Shown here one piece after another: positions 24,683 through 33,216 of a stretch of DNA of 37,278 nucleotides (its first letter is position 1; the number at the start of each line of letters is the position of its first letter). The DNA is from Actinomycetota bacterium (GTDB lineage: Bacteria > Actinomycetota > Actinomycetes > S36-B12 > CAIYMF01), in the NCBI GenBank assembly GCA_947455705.1, contig CANGPO010000019.1:1-37278 (forward strand). Reading direction: 5' to 3'. Made by a program: the position numbers and the translations under genes. The notes below the pieces were generated by a model. The model ran no database searches and was not told where the DNA came from. It was given only the letters and a program-made list of their open reading frames with translations.

Positions 24683-25450
24683 TCAGGCGACCGGTGTATT
24701 GAGCCACGTGGCAGGTCCGATGATGATGCGTGGATGTGCATTTGGCTTGAGCCACTTGACGATACTGCGCATGCGGTTCAATTCCACCGAAACGCATCCG
24801 AGGGTTAGACCTCGACCGTTTGCGTGCAGAAAGATACCGGCACCGCGGTCGATGACAGGGTTTGGTCGGTTGAAGTTGATGACCGCTACATAGTCGTATT
24901 GCGATCCCACGGCGGCGAGTTGCTCGGAAGAGTTGAACCCTGATGCGCTGACACGAAATCCTCCCGCCAAAGCGGAGTGCATCTGGTTGTAGAACAGGGA
25001 CGTCCGATCCTCAACCCACCAGTCGTCAGCGGTGACCTGCTTGAACGGCATCGTGGTTCCGGGGTTGACCTGTCGGCCGAACGTTTCTGTGATTCCGAAT
25101 TGGCCGGCCGGTGTCGTACCAGTGTCTTGCCGTCGATGGCTCGCCGGGACCAATCCGCCGTAACCGAGACGTGCGGGCATGCTGGTGACGCGAGTCCACG
25201 TGTGACCGTTAGAGCTGTACACCGTCAACGTTGCCGTGGTGCTGCGCCAGGCCGCGGAGCTGACGACGATCACCTGTGATGTGCTGGCGCTGATGTGGCC
25301 GGTGAACCGTGCGGCGGCTGGGATCGCCGGTGCAAATGTTGTTGCCGTAGCCATGGGCCGCGCGATGGCGCTCGCGGATGCACCCGTACCTATGGCGATT
25401 GAGAGCGCGACGACGAGAGCCACAAAACCTGACATCGTTGCGCGTTTCAT
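24683..25450 (-). CDS. Exported L,D-transpeptidase-like (YkuD-fold) protein
   Basis: The product is 255 residues from ATG 25450, which follows GGAGGG closely; six upstream codons are also open. A signal peptide covers about residues 1-28 (ALVVALSIAIGTGASASA). The C-terminal half has the YkuD-type active site: IFLHANGRGLTLGCVSVE, with H209, G218 and C219 as the catalytic His, Gly and nucleophilic Cys. TTPAGQFGITETFG (112-125) is the conserved substrate-side TPxGxF motif. The family makes 3-3 cross-links in peptidoglycan or attaches proteins to it. It resembles the short stand-alone actinobacterial members without Ig-like domains. It converges with the oxidoreductase gene; 8 bases separate the stops. 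Confidence 0.82.
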   Translation of the reverse strand: MKRATMSGFVALVVALSIAIGTGASASAIARPMATATTFAPAIPAAARFTGHISASTSQVIVVSSAAWRSTTATLTVYSSNGHTWTRVTSMPARLGYGGLVPASHRRQDTGTTPAGQFGITETFGRQVNPGTTMPFKQVTADDWWVEDRTSLFYNQMHSALAGGFRVSASGFNSSEQLAAVGSQYDYVAVINFNRPNPVIDRGAGIFLHANGRGLTLGCVSVELNRMRSIVKWLKPNAHPRIIIGPATWLNTPVA

Positions 25451-25498
25451 CAACCCTCCAATGTCCACAGTACGTGGGCTAGGACGGGTTATGCCAAT

Positions 25499-26398
25499 TT
25501 ATGAACACGCATCGAGCAGCTGATCGGTGAGTCGATCCACTGCGGCAATTGTTTCGGTATCGAGTTCAAAGCCGACGGGCTGGCGCCGATGTGTGTGGGT
25601 GAAGATCCCTTGACGAACGAGCATGTGTTTCTCGACGGCGATGAATGAATCAAGGCTCGTCTGCAGCGAGACGAGAGCGGCGATTAACCCGTGTATCTGG
25701 CTGATCCGCTGCTCTTCTCGAGCCTCAAGCGCCCTCCAGAGCGCAACCAGTGCCCAAGGCATCTCCGCTCCGGGCATAGTGCCGACGATCCCACGGCTGA
25801 AGCTATCGACGAGCATGAGGCCACCGGTTCCTTCAAACACTCGTGCTCGTGCATCGCTGGCATCTCGCAGTGCAGACAGGCGTTGTCCGATCGGTGCCGC
25901 CTCAGGCTTCACATAAACCCGATCCGCCCCGTAGTTGTCGATGAGATCGACGTACAGCGAGATCGGTAACGCCCGCCCCAGATAGCCAGATGCATCCTGG
26001 ACCACGACGGGGATGTCGATTGATTCAATGATGTGACGAAAGTACGTGGTGATCTGTTCGTCGGGGAGCGCAACGGCCATCGGCGCGATAGCCATGACGG
26101 CGCTGGCGCCGATCTCTTGTGCATGTTGCGCGTAGGCAACCGCAAGGCGGGTTGTTTCAGCGCCAACACTGGTAATCACCGGTACACGACCGGCCGCATG
26201 CGACACCGTGATTTCGGCGAGGGTGCGTCGCTCACTCTCGCTAAGCCGCAAGACCTCAGAGACCATGGCAATGGTGAGACCGTCGACCCCGCAGTTGATG
26301 AGCCAGTCGATTTCTCGCTGCAGGATCGCGACGTCGATCTCGTCACTATCGCTGAAAGGCGTTGAGATTACGGGATACACGCCCGTCAGTGAACCCAT
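25499..26398 (-). CDS. DHDPS-family 2-keto-3-deoxy-acid dehydratase or aldolase
   Basis: The product is 299 residues from ATG 26398, which overlaps the SMP-30 stop (ATGA). It is a class I TIM-barrel lyase of the dihydrodipicolinate synthase/N-acetylneuraminate lyase family. K164 (VYVKPEA) is the Schiff-base lysine. The usual YNxP segment is replaced by VVQDASGYLG (131-140), as in L-2-keto-3-deoxyarabonate dehydratase, and the N-terminus GVYPVISTPFSDSDEID is standard. With the dehydrogenase, lactonase, IlvD-type dehydratase and semialdehyde dehydrogenase around it, the best guess is dehydration of a 2-keto-3-deoxypentonate to 2-oxoglutarate semialdehyde. An aldolase splitting it to pyruvate and glycolaldehyde is the alternative. 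Confidence 0.8.
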   Translation of the reverse strand: MGSLTGVYPVISTPFSDSDEIDVAILQREIDWLINCGVDGLTIAMVSEVLRLSESERRTLAEITVSHAAGRVPVITSVGAETTRLAVAYAQHAQEIGASAVMAIAPMAVALPDEQITTYFRHIIESIDIPVVVQDASGYLGRALPISLYVDLIDNYGADRVYVKPEAAPIGQRLSALRDASDARARVFEGTGGLMLVDSFSRGIVGTMPGAEMPWALVALWRALEAREEQRISQIHGLIAALVSLQTSLDSFIAVEKHMLVRQGIFTHTHRRQPVGFELDTETIAAVDRLTDQLLDACS

Positions 26399-27300
26399 CA
26401 CCGGTGTCCGCCGAATCGGAATGGAAGTCTTCCTCGAGCGTCGATGGGGGTTGTGATGACATGGCCTGCCCATGGCTCGGCTGCGCGTTGTTCGGGACTA
26501 AGGTCCTGCCACGCTGACGTCACGACGAGGGTGTCGCGATCTGGTCCGACGAGAGCGGGGCAGGTCAGTTTGGAAACGGGGGCGATCAATTCGCCGAGTA
26601 GTTCACCGTGAGGGGAGTAGCGACGAATGGCCGAGCCTTCCCAGAAAGCCACCCAAATCGAATCATCTTCGTCAACGATCACTCCATCGCTGATTCCTTG
26701 GTCCGTCGGTAGCGACACAAGATCTACGAGTCTCTCGCCGAGTGTGCCGTTGTCCACGTCGTATTCGTATCTGCGCACAACGGACTCATACGAGTCGACG
26801 TAGTACATGATTTTTCCGTCGATTGACCAATCAAGGCCGTTGGACTCGAAGATTCCGGTGAGTAGAACGCGAACGGTGAGATCGGTGTCGATGGAGAACA
26901 GCACGCCATTCGGTGGTCCGGCGGGATCTGAGTTGGTCCCGACGACGAATCGCCCTCGTGGATCGCACATACCGTCGTTGAACATGGTGTTCGCGGGCAG
27001 TTCGAGGGCCAGCGGTTCGGCATCGACGTCACCGTGCTCGTTGAGGAACACGATGTTCCCGTCGACGGCAGCGGCGATCCCGCCAACCTCGCGTAGTACT
27101 GCGACGCCAACATTGCTGCCCAACGAGATTGACGTGGTGTGCCACGGCAACGGTCCGCCAAAGGTGGTGCGGTGGACGGTGCCTGTTGGGATGTCGACCC
27201 AGACGAAGGTGCCTGTGCGCTCATCCCAGAGCGGGCGTTCGCCGATCTCACACGCCGAGGCAACTACCACGTCCCACTGCTCATGAACTGATCCGCTCAT
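26398..27300 (-). CDS. SMP-30/gluconolactonase-family sugar lactonase
   Basis: The product is 300 residues, a six-bladed propeller hydrolase. Metal-ligand positions fit the family: E21 (GERPLWDE), N154 (ESNGLDWS) and D205 (ISDGVIVDE), with N108/D109 (MFNDGMCDPRGRFVVGT) lining the active site. It should open the lactone formed by the neighbouring sugar dehydrogenase to the aldonate. The start overlaps the dehydrogenase stop by 4 bases, and its stop overlaps the next gene's ATG, so the three enzymes are translationally coupled and made in similar amounts. Confidence 0.88.
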   Translation of the reverse strand: MSGSVHEQWDVVVASACEIGERPLWDERTGTFVWVDIPTGTVHRTTFGGPLPWHTTSISLGSNVGVAVLREVGGIAAAVDGNIVFLNEHGDVDAEPLALELPANTMFNDGMCDPRGRFVVGTNSDPAGPPNGVLFSIDTDLTVRVLLTGIFESNGLDWSIDGKIMYYVDSYESVVRRYEYDVDNGTLGERLVDLVSLPTDQGISDGVIVDEDDSIWVAFWEGSAIRRYSPHGELLGELIAPVSKLTCPALVGPDRDTLVVTSAWQDLSPEQRAAEPWAGHVITTPIDARGRLPFRFGGHR

Positions 27301-28295
27301 GGGGTTACCTCCATAAGAACTTTGCCTCGAGCCCCAACGGGCTTACGAAGTGTTGCGATGGCAGATGCATAGTCGTCGAGTGTGAATCGATGCGTGACAA
27401 GGAATCCCGGATCAAAGCTGCCTGAGTTTAAAAGGGCAACCACATCCGCCCACGCACTGCGGGTGTAGGAGAAGCTACCCAAAATCAGTAGGTCGCCATT
27501 GATGACGTCATCCACGGGTAGCGGGGCAGCATGGCCTTGCCCTGGGTAACCCAGCAGCACAATTCGTCCACCGCGCGCCGCACTATTGAGAGCAACTGTG
27601 GTGGCGACGATGGCGCCTGCGGCATCAATGATGAGTGAGTAGCCCGAAGCAGTTTCGTCGGGATTGGTCGTAAACAGATCGACCCCTGCTGTGGCGGCCA
27701 AATCACGTTGTTCATCGCGTGCCCCCAGCATCGTGACGGACGTGGGATTCCATTGGCGGACAAGCAATGCGGCCAGCAGTGCGATCGTTCCATCGCCGAC
27801 AACGAGAACTTTCTCTCCCTGTTGGGGATCGATGCGTTGAAGTGCTCGCAGAACGACGGCTGAGGGCTCGGTGAGTGCGGCTGATTCCCAACTCACGTGA
27901 TCGTTCATGGCGTGTACTAGGTCAGGATGCGCGATCACTGCATCCATAGCTGCGCCATCGCGGGTGAAGCCGTATTCGTCATAAATGGCGCAGCGATTGG
28001 TGGCACCTCGACGGCATTCTGCACAGTCGCCACAGGCAATGACACCCTCGACCACCACCTTGGTTCCGGCGGGAAATGCCTCGCTACCAACGCTGACTAC
28101 GCCAGCCCATTCGTGGCCGATCACGATCGGGTAGTTAACGAAGTCTGGGTCAATTGTTCCGTCAAGGATGTCCACATCGGTGCCGCATACTCCAACAACC
28201 TTCGGGCTGATAACGAGGTTGCCATCGCTTGCCACAACATCATCGCGCTGCTGCAACGTAATGGTTCCGGGCTCCACAACAGTGAGTGCGCGCAT
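27297..28295 (-). CDS. Zinc-dependent medium-chain sugar dehydrogenase
   Basis: The product is 332 residues from ATG 28295 (a GTG one codon earlier is also possible). Catalytic-zinc ligands are C37 (VCGTD) and H61/E62 (GHEWAG); structural-zinc ligands are C88, C91, C94 and C102 (CGDCAECRRGATNRC). The cofactor domain has VLVVGDGTIALLAALL, a slightly altered GxGxxG. It belongs with the sorbitol/threonine/galactitol dehydrogenases. In this operon it probably oxidises the sugar at C1 to a lactone with NAD(P)+. The ATG overlaps the iclR stop. Confidence 0.85.
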   Translation of the reverse strand: MRALTVVEPGTITLQQRDDVVASDGNLVISPKVVGVCGTDVDILDGTIDPDFVNYPIVIGHEWAGVVSVGSEAFPAGTKVVVEGVIACGDCAECRRGATNRCAIYDEYGFTRDGAAMDAVIAHPDLVHAMNDHVSWESAALTEPSAVVLRALQRIDPQQGEKVLVVGDGTIALLAALLVRQWNPTSVTMLGARDEQRDLAATAGVDLFTTNPDETASGYSLIIDAAGAIVATTVALNSAARGGRIVLLGYPGQGHAAPLPVDDVINGDLLILGSFSYTRSAWADVVALLNSGSFDPGFLVTHRFTLDDYASAIATLRKPVGARGKVLMEVTP

Positions 28296-29137
28296 CACAA
28301 CATCAACCCTCTGCGACCACCGTCGCTGACAAGTGCAGTTACAGCTTCTGCTGCTCGTTGCACGGCATGGCCAAGTTCTTCAATCTGACGTGGGGTTTGA
28401 TCGAGTTTGATTCCCGTCGCGCTCACAGCGCCAGTCACTTTGCCACTTCGATCGACAAAGGGTGCCGCGACGCAGAAGACCCCCTCGACATCTTCTTCAT
28501 CGTCGATCGCATAACCGCGTCGGCGTGTGGCGTCGAGGTCAAGCTCGAGATCGGCCAACGTTGTGATCGTCTTACGGGTGCGGCGGGGGAGTCCGGTCTC
28601 GGCAATGAGCTGTGTGACCTCGGCGCTGGTCATCTGCGACAGGATCGCCTTACCGGCCGAACTGGTGTGGGGTAGCTCGCGCACACCGAGGGCCGTGTGA
28701 AATCGAATAGTGCCAGGTGAATCCACTCGCGCAATGAAAATCGGATAGCCGTGATCGGAGATTGCTGCCCGTGTGGTTAATCCGGTGTCGCGACTGAGTT
28801 GCAGCAGCACGGGTTCGCAGACCTGACCGAGTGGGAAGTCACGGCTCGCGTCATCGCCGAGGCGCACGAGGGCCATACCCAAGTGATACCGCGGGCCGGG
28901 CTGCACTTCACGCAGAAATCCTCGAGTCACCAGAGTGCGTACGAGCGCGAATGCGGTGGACTTAGAGGTTCCGATAGTGCGGGCGATCTCGGACACGGTC
29001 ATTCCGTCATCAGTGGATGCGGCCACCGTCTCCAGAACGGTCAATGCGCGAGCGACGCTACCGACGGTGTATCGGTCCCGTTGTTCGACTGCGTTGTCGC
29101 CTGCGGTCGGACCACGTTCATAAGTGGACGCGCTCAT
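28295..29137 (-). CDS. IclR-family regulator of the sugar locus
   Basis: The product is 280 residues. An N-terminal winged HTH (about 24-85: SVARALTVLETVAASTDDGMTVSEIARTIGTSKSTAFALVRTLVTRGFLRE) is followed by the IclR effector domain (about 100-270: LSRDTGLTTRAAISDHG, RVDSPGTIRFHTALGVRELPHTSSAGKAILSQM, GYAIDDEEDVEGVFCVAAPFVDRSGKVTGAVSATG). It is the first gene of the minus-strand catabolic operon and divergent from the plus-strand operon; the 141 bases between them hold inverted repeats suited to dimer binding. It probably represses both operons until a pathway intermediate binds. Confidence 0.92.
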   Translation of the reverse strand: MSASTYERGPTAGDNAVEQRDRYTVGSVARALTVLETVAASTDDGMTVSEIARTIGTSKSTAFALVRTLVTRGFLREVQPGPRYHLGMALVRLGDDASRDFPLGQVCEPVLLQLSRDTGLTTRAAISDHGYPIFIARVDSPGTIRFHTALGVRELPHTSSAGKAILSQMTSAEVTQLIAETGLPRRTRKTITTLADLELDLDATRRRGYAIDDEEDVEGVFCVAAPFVDRSGKVTGAVSATGIKLDQTPRQIEELGHAVQRAAEAVTALVSDGGRRGLML

Positions 29138-29147
29138 CGATATCTCC

Positions 29148-29184
29148 GTTCGGTATTACCGTACAAAACTTGTAGCAACCGAAC
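29148..29184. promoter_or_regulatory. Putative IclR operator region
   Basis: Two nested symmetric elements lie in the divergent spacer. GTTCGGT (29148-29154) and ACCGAAC (29178-29184) form a 7-base inverted repeat with a 23-base spacer. Within it CGGTATTACCG (29151-29161) is an 11-base palindrome. GTTCG half-sites resemble those reported for IclR-family regulators such as PcaU/PobR. The region is next to the iclR start and so can also control it. Confidence 0.45.
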
Positions 29185-29278
29185 AGTCGCACTACTTGAC
29201 TTGATGTTGTGTGACTGGTTGGCTCAAGCACAGCCCCGAACTGGGTTCTGTGTGGCCGAACATAGCAGGGAGCGGACG

Positions 29279-30427
29279 ATGGTGCCAGTGTCCGATGAGA
29301 GTCCGCTCTCACGTGCACGCACCCTTGTGACCGCTCATCGCGGCGCCGATGGGGATTCCAACCGAGCGCAGGTAGCGGGCATCGTTCTGACGCGGCCGGG
29401 GCCGGTCTCATGGGTAATCCCTGGAATCAATCCGCCCATCGATCGCACTGCAGCTATCGACACCGTGTGGGTCGCCATTGGCCCTGATTCCTGCACGGTC
29501 ATCACCACCGAGGTTGAACAGCGGCGGGTGAGCGAAGAACTACTCCCGGCCGGGGTCGAACTGGTCGCCGTGCCGTGGTGGGATGGCCAAGCCATGGTGA
29601 GTGCTGCGCAACAAGCCCTCGGAGTGTCACTCGAGCACATTGGCAGTGACGGCCATCCAGCATTCGGGCACGACCTCGACCACGAGCTAACAGTGACGCG
29701 TTTGGCATTGAACTCAGATGAGCGGGTGCGGCTGTGCACTCTCGGCCGGCTGGCAACGCTCGCCGTTGAGGATGCACTTCGATCGTGGCAGCCAGGTGAG
29801 GCTGATACCGAGATTGCGGCTCGCATTGCTCAGGGCGTCGAAAGGTTCGGTGGAGACGCGCCCGTGCTACTCGTCGGCGCGGACGACAGATTGCGCCGAT
29901 ACCGACACCCGGTAGCAGTCGGTGCTCCGGCGCGGGAATGCGTTATGGCAGTTCTCGTTGCCCGGTCTCGAGGGTTGCATGTCGCACTAACTCGATACAC
30001 CGCCTGTGGTGATACCGCCGAGCTTGAAGCTGGGCTTGATGTCACTCGGTCGATTCACCGCGACGTTCTAAACGCTGGCCGCCCTGACGTCACGTACGGC
30101 TCGGTTCTAGAAACCCTCGCCAACTCCTATGCGGCTCATGGTCATGCTGGTGCGTGGAGCGAGCATTACCAAGGCGGACCCATCGGCTACGCGCAGCGCG
30201 AATTCGAAATCTCGCCTGCCCAGCAGACAAGCCCGTGGTGGGATCAGCTTGTTCATGAAAACACCGCAGTTGCCTGGAACCCCAGTGTGGCCGGTGGGTT
30301 GAAAGATGAAGACACGTATCTCATTTCAGCCGACGGCGTGCACCTAGTGACGGACTCAGCACAGTGGCCGATGGATTCGGATCCGCTACTTCCTAGACCG
30401 TTGGTGCTACGACGTGATGATGTATGA
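29279..30427 (+). CDS. M24-like (creatinase/prolidase fold) protein lacking metal ligands
   Basis: The product is 382 residues from ATG 29279, preceded by AGGGAG. It has the two-domain M24 layout: a creatinase-type N-terminal domain (about 10-140) and a pita-bread C-terminal domain (about 145-380). The region that normally holds the two metal aspartates (DxG...SDxTR) reads LVARSRGLHVALTR (226-239), so both appear lost. H296 (HYQGGPIGYAQRE) and E344 (KDEDT) remain. A metal-dependent peptidase is therefore unlikely; lyase or decarboxylase-like activity, or a non-catalytic role, is possible. It heads the plus operon of the sugar locus; a conserved place in sugar-acid clusters would suggest a pathway role. 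Function unknown. Confidence 0.75.
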   Translation: MVPVSDESPLSRARTLVTAHRGADGDSNRAQVAGIVLTRPGPVSWVIPGINPPIDRTAAIDTVWVAIGPDSCTVITTEVEQRRVSEELLPAGVELVAVPWWDGQAMVSAAQQALGVSLEHIGSDGHPAFGHDLDHELTVTRLALNSDERVRLCTLGRLATLAVEDALRSWQPGEADTEIAARIAQGVERFGGDAPVLLVGADDRLRRYRHPVAVGAPARECVMAVLVARSRGLHVALTRYTACGDTAELEAGLDVTRSIHRDVLNAGRPDVTYGSVLETLANSYAAHGHAGAWSEHYQGGPIGYAQREFEISPAQQTSPWWDQLVHENTAVAWNPSVAGGLKDEDTYLISADGVHLVTDSAQWPMDSDPLLPRPLVLRRDDV

Positions 30428-30455
30428 CCAGTAACAGCCATGAAGGGATAGTGAC

Positions 30456-31376
30456 ATGATTTCCGATCAGATCATTTCTGCAGCGGGGTTGCCGACGGAG
30501 TCTGTTCCGCAAGCAAGCCAGGCGCGCTTCCCGGATGGCGCTCACATGCGCATCGAGATTCCGTCAGTCGAGGGCCCGGGAGTCCTTGCCGCTGTTCTCG
30601 ACGAAGCCAAGAAGCGCGGCGTTGTGGTCAACCGCGTATCCCAAGGCAGCGGTGCGATGCTGCACACGAAGATCGAGCTTCGCGAGATGTCGATGATCGC
30701 CGCCGATGCTGGGCTGGAGATCTCTCTGTTCGTTGGCCCACGCGAAGAGTGGGGAACTCAGGCGATGTCGCGCTCTCCTGAAGGTCCTGCGCTAGGCGGC
30801 GCTATTCGCGGCATGCGACAGATGCGGTACGCCGTCGACGACGTACTGCGTGCCATCGACTGTGGCATTCGCGGATTCCTGATCGCTGACCTCGGCCTAC
30901 TTCAGGTGCTTAGCCAAGCCCAAGCTCGTGGCGAGATTCCAGCCTCGGTGGTGTGGAAGGTATCGGTCATGCTCGCTCCATCGAATGCGGCAACTCTGGC
31001 CGTCTTGGCGTCACTTGGCGGCCACACCGTCAATCTTCCGACGGATCTAACGCTGCATGAATTGGCCGAGATGCGCGCTGTCACTGATCTGCCGCTTGAT
31101 CTTTATGTGGAGGCTCCGGACGGCCTTGGTGGAGTGGTTCGTGGAGAACAGATCGCCGACCTCGTCACTGTGGCAGCCCCGCTCTACGCGAAGTTTGGCC
31201 TGCGTAACTCGCGCGGAATCTATCCGTCTGGAATGCATTTACAAGCCGACGCCGAACTCATCGGACGTGAGAAAGTCCGGCGGGCCGAGATCTCGATGGA
31301 GTGGTTGGAGCGATCGGGTGTTGACATCATCCAGTCTGCGCCAGGTGCGGCGGGCCTTGGAATTCCTGACCTGTAA
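30456..31376 (+). CDS. Uncharacterised TIM-barrel protein (U32-like)
   Basis: The product is 306 residues, soluble, with no signal peptide. Its sequence suggests an alpha/beta barrel: HMRIEIPSVEGPGVLAAVLDEAKKRGV, CGIRGFLIADLGLLQVLS, VVWKVSVMLAPSNAATLAVLASLGGHTVNLPTDLTLHELAEMRAVTDLPLDLYVEAPDGLGG, ending QSAPGAAGLGIPDL. The style resembles barrels labelled peptidase U32, but I see no U32 Cys cluster or other peptidase signature, so that label would be doubtful. It sits between the M24-like gene and the sugar-acid dehydratase, 28 and 56 bases from each. A role in the same pathway, perhaps as an epimerase, isomerase or aldolase, is inferred from context only. ATG 30456 is preceded by GAAGGG. Confidence 0.7.
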   Translation: MISDQIISAAGLPTESVPQASQARFPDGAHMRIEIPSVEGPGVLAAVLDEAKKRGVVVNRVSQGSGAMLHTKIELREMSMIAADAGLEISLFVGPREEWGTQAMSRSPEGPALGGAIRGMRQMRYAVDDVLRAIDCGIRGFLIADLGLLQVLSQAQARGEIPASVVWKVSVMLAPSNAATLAVLASLGGHTVNLPTDLTLHELAEMRAVTDLPLDLYVEAPDGLGGVVRGEQIADLVTVAAPLYAKFGLRNSRGIYPSGMHLQADAELIGREKVRRAEISMEWLERSGVDIIQSAPGAAGLGIPDL

Positions 31377-31381
31377 GTAGT

Positions 31382-31397
31382 TGCCGCCGCAGCGGCA
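31382..31397 (+). other. Intercistronic hairpin
   Basis: TGCCGC-CGCA-GCGGCA, a 6-bp GC-rich stem with a four-base loop, lies 6 bases after the TIM-barrel gene stop and 35 bases before the dehydratase start. No T-run follows. It may protect the upstream mRNA or lower downstream expression. Confidence 0.4.
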
Positions 31398-31432
31398 GTA
31401 GTCGTGACGATGATTCTGAGAGGAGGAATGTG

Positions 31433-33148
31433 ATGAGAAGCAGTGAGTGGTTCGCCGGTGACGACGAGGTCGCGGTTGCACACCGCGTTGCTCTACGTAC
31501 GTCCGGATTGGATATTCAGGCCAATGACACTCGACCGATTATCGGCATCGCAGATTCCTCGTCTGATCTCAACCCGTGCAATCTTCCGTTACGCGCGTTG
31601 GCGAGTGATGTCTCCGCCGGAATCGTTGCCGCAGGTGGGATTCCCGTCATGTTCTCGGTAATGAGCATGGGCGAAGATCTGATGAAGCCATCGGCTCTGC
31701 TCTATCGCAACCTGTTGGCGATGGAGGTGGAGGAGTACATCCGCTCGTACCCCATAGATGGCGTTGTCCTGCTTGCCAATTGCGATAAGTCAGTGCCGGG
31801 TGCACTGATGGGTGCGGTGTCTACTGACATTCCCACCCTCGTTCTCACCGGTGGCGCGCGACCGATTGCGAAGTTCCGTGGCAAGCGTGTTGGCACTGGC
31901 ACGGATTTGTGGCGGGCATGGGAGCAACACCGCACTGGTGAGATGAGCGATGCCGACTGGGCCGAATTCGAGTCATGTTTGAACTGTGGACAGGGTGCGT
32001 GTAACACCATGGGCACGGCATCTTCCATGGCAATCACCACTGAAACATTGGGTATGTGTCTGCCGGGCAGTGCCTCAATTCCGGCCGATCATCCCGATCG
32101 CGTAGCCGCAGCGTACGCAACCGGTGAGCGCATTGTCGCGATGGTCAAAGATGATGTCCGTCCGTCGTCGATTCTCACCGACACTGCATTCGCCAACGCC
32201 ATTCGCATGTTGAGTGCATGTGGGGGATCCACCAACGCGGTCTTGCATCTGCTGGCCATCGCTGGACGCACGGCGTCATCGCTCACCTTGGACGATGTGG
32301 GCAGGATCGCCCAAACGGTGCCCGTACTTGCCGACGTCGAGCCGTCGGGTTCGCTCTTGATCCAGGACTTCCATGATTCAGGTGGCGTGCCTGCCATGGT
32401 TCGCGAATTAGGCGCCCTGTTCGTCAACTCAGCGGTAACTGCATCTGGCCGAACGTGGCGTGATGAGGCTGCTGACGCCGGGCCTCGAGGACTGGCGATT
32501 CGTTCGATCGACGATCCCATGTTCACCGATGGTGCCTTTGCCGTTGTTCGGGGGAGTTTGGCCCCGCGCGGTGCACTCATCAAGATTTCGGCGGCCAGTT
32601 CGCACCTCTTGCGTCACACCGGGCCGGCATTGGTATTCCATTCCTATAACGACATGCGCAGTCGCATCGACGACGAGGCTCTGACGGTGTCCCCTGAGAC
32701 TGTGTTGGTTTTTGGTGGTGCCGGCCCGGTGGCTGTACCGGGCATGCCCGAGTGGGGAATGATCCCCATTCCGGCCAAGCTCGCAGCGGCCGGGGTCACC
32801 GATATGGTTCGCGTCACGGACGCCCGCATGAGTGGAACGTCGTTCGGAACGTGTGTTTTACATACCGCTCCCGAGGCCGCCGTGGGCGGTCCGCTGGCCC
32901 TCGTTCGTGATGGTGACCTCATCACCCTCGACGCGATCGCCGGCACCCTTGATCTCGATGTTCCAGAAGAGGAATTGGAACGTCGACGGGCCGAGTGGAC
33001 GCCGCCGGTGTCTGCCCACGTTCGTGGATGGCCCATGCTCTACCAGCAACACGTCACCCAAGCCGACCTCGGATGCGATCTCGATTTCTTGAGAGCGGAC
33101 ACGCCCGAAGCACGTGTATTCGTGCCACCGGTGGTGGGAAGGTCATGA
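31433..33148 (+). CDS. IlvD/Edd-family sugar-acid dehydratase
   Basis: The product is 571 residues from ATG 31433 (AGGAGG 6 nt upstream; GTG 31430 is one codon earlier). The three cluster cysteines of the family are C49 (NPCNLPL), C117 (ANCDKSVPG) and C190 (CGQGACNTMGTAS). HLLAIAGRT, DFHDSGGVPAMVRELG and DARMSGTSFGTCVLH are conserved family blocks. Length and the pathway context favour a pentonate/aldonate dehydratase (arabonate, xylonate, or gluconate type) over dihydroxy-acid dehydratase of branched-chain amino-acid synthesis, because the neighbours are sugar genes and no ilv gene is near. It removes water from the aldonate to give 2-keto-3-deoxy acid, using a 2Fe-2S or 4Fe-4S cluster. Its stop overlaps an ATG of the binding-protein frame. 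Confidence 0.88.
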   Translation: MRSSEWFAGDDEVAVAHRVALRTSGLDIQANDTRPIIGIADSSSDLNPCNLPLRALASDVSAGIVAAGGIPVMFSVMSMGEDLMKPSALLYRNLLAMEVEEYIRSYPIDGVVLLANCDKSVPGALMGAVSTDIPTLVLTGGARPIAKFRGKRVGTGTDLWRAWEQHRTGEMSDADWAEFESCLNCGQGACNTMGTASSMAITTETLGMCLPGSASIPADHPDRVAAAYATGERIVAMVKDDVRPSSILTDTAFANAIRMLSACGGSTNAVLHLLAIAGRTASSLTLDDVGRIAQTVPVLADVEPSGSLLIQDFHDSGGVPAMVRELGALFVNSAVTASGRTWRDEAADAGPRGLAIRSIDDPMFTDGAFAVVRGSLAPRGALIKISAASSHLLRHTGPALVFHSYNDMRSRIDDEALTVSPETVLVFGGAGPVAVPGMPEWGMIPIPAKLAAAGVTDMVRVTDARMSGTSFGTCVLHTAPEAAVGGPLALVRDGDLITLDAIAGTLDLDVPEEELERRRAEWTPPVSAHVRGWPMLYQQHVTQADLGCDLDFLRADTPEARVFVPPVVGRS

Positions 33149-33216
33149 CGTTACGAAAGTCCAGCAAGGAAGTACCACGTAAGAAACTCGCCAATGTACG
33201 TACAACTGGAGGACAG

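Noticed and set aside
28799-29278. Upstream extension of the M24-like gene into the iclR gene
   Set aside because: It is antisense to conserved iclR codons; the M24 domain starts after ATG 29279, which has a good ribosome-binding site.
30456-31376. Annotation as a U32 peptidase
   Set aside because: No peptidase motif or cluster cysteines are visible; only the general barrel style is similar.
31433-33148. Dihydroxy-acid dehydratase (ilvD) of branched-chain amino-acid synthesis
   Set aside because: All neighbours are sugar-transport and sugar-acid genes and no ilv gene is near, so the sugar-acid branch is more likely, although the families are close.
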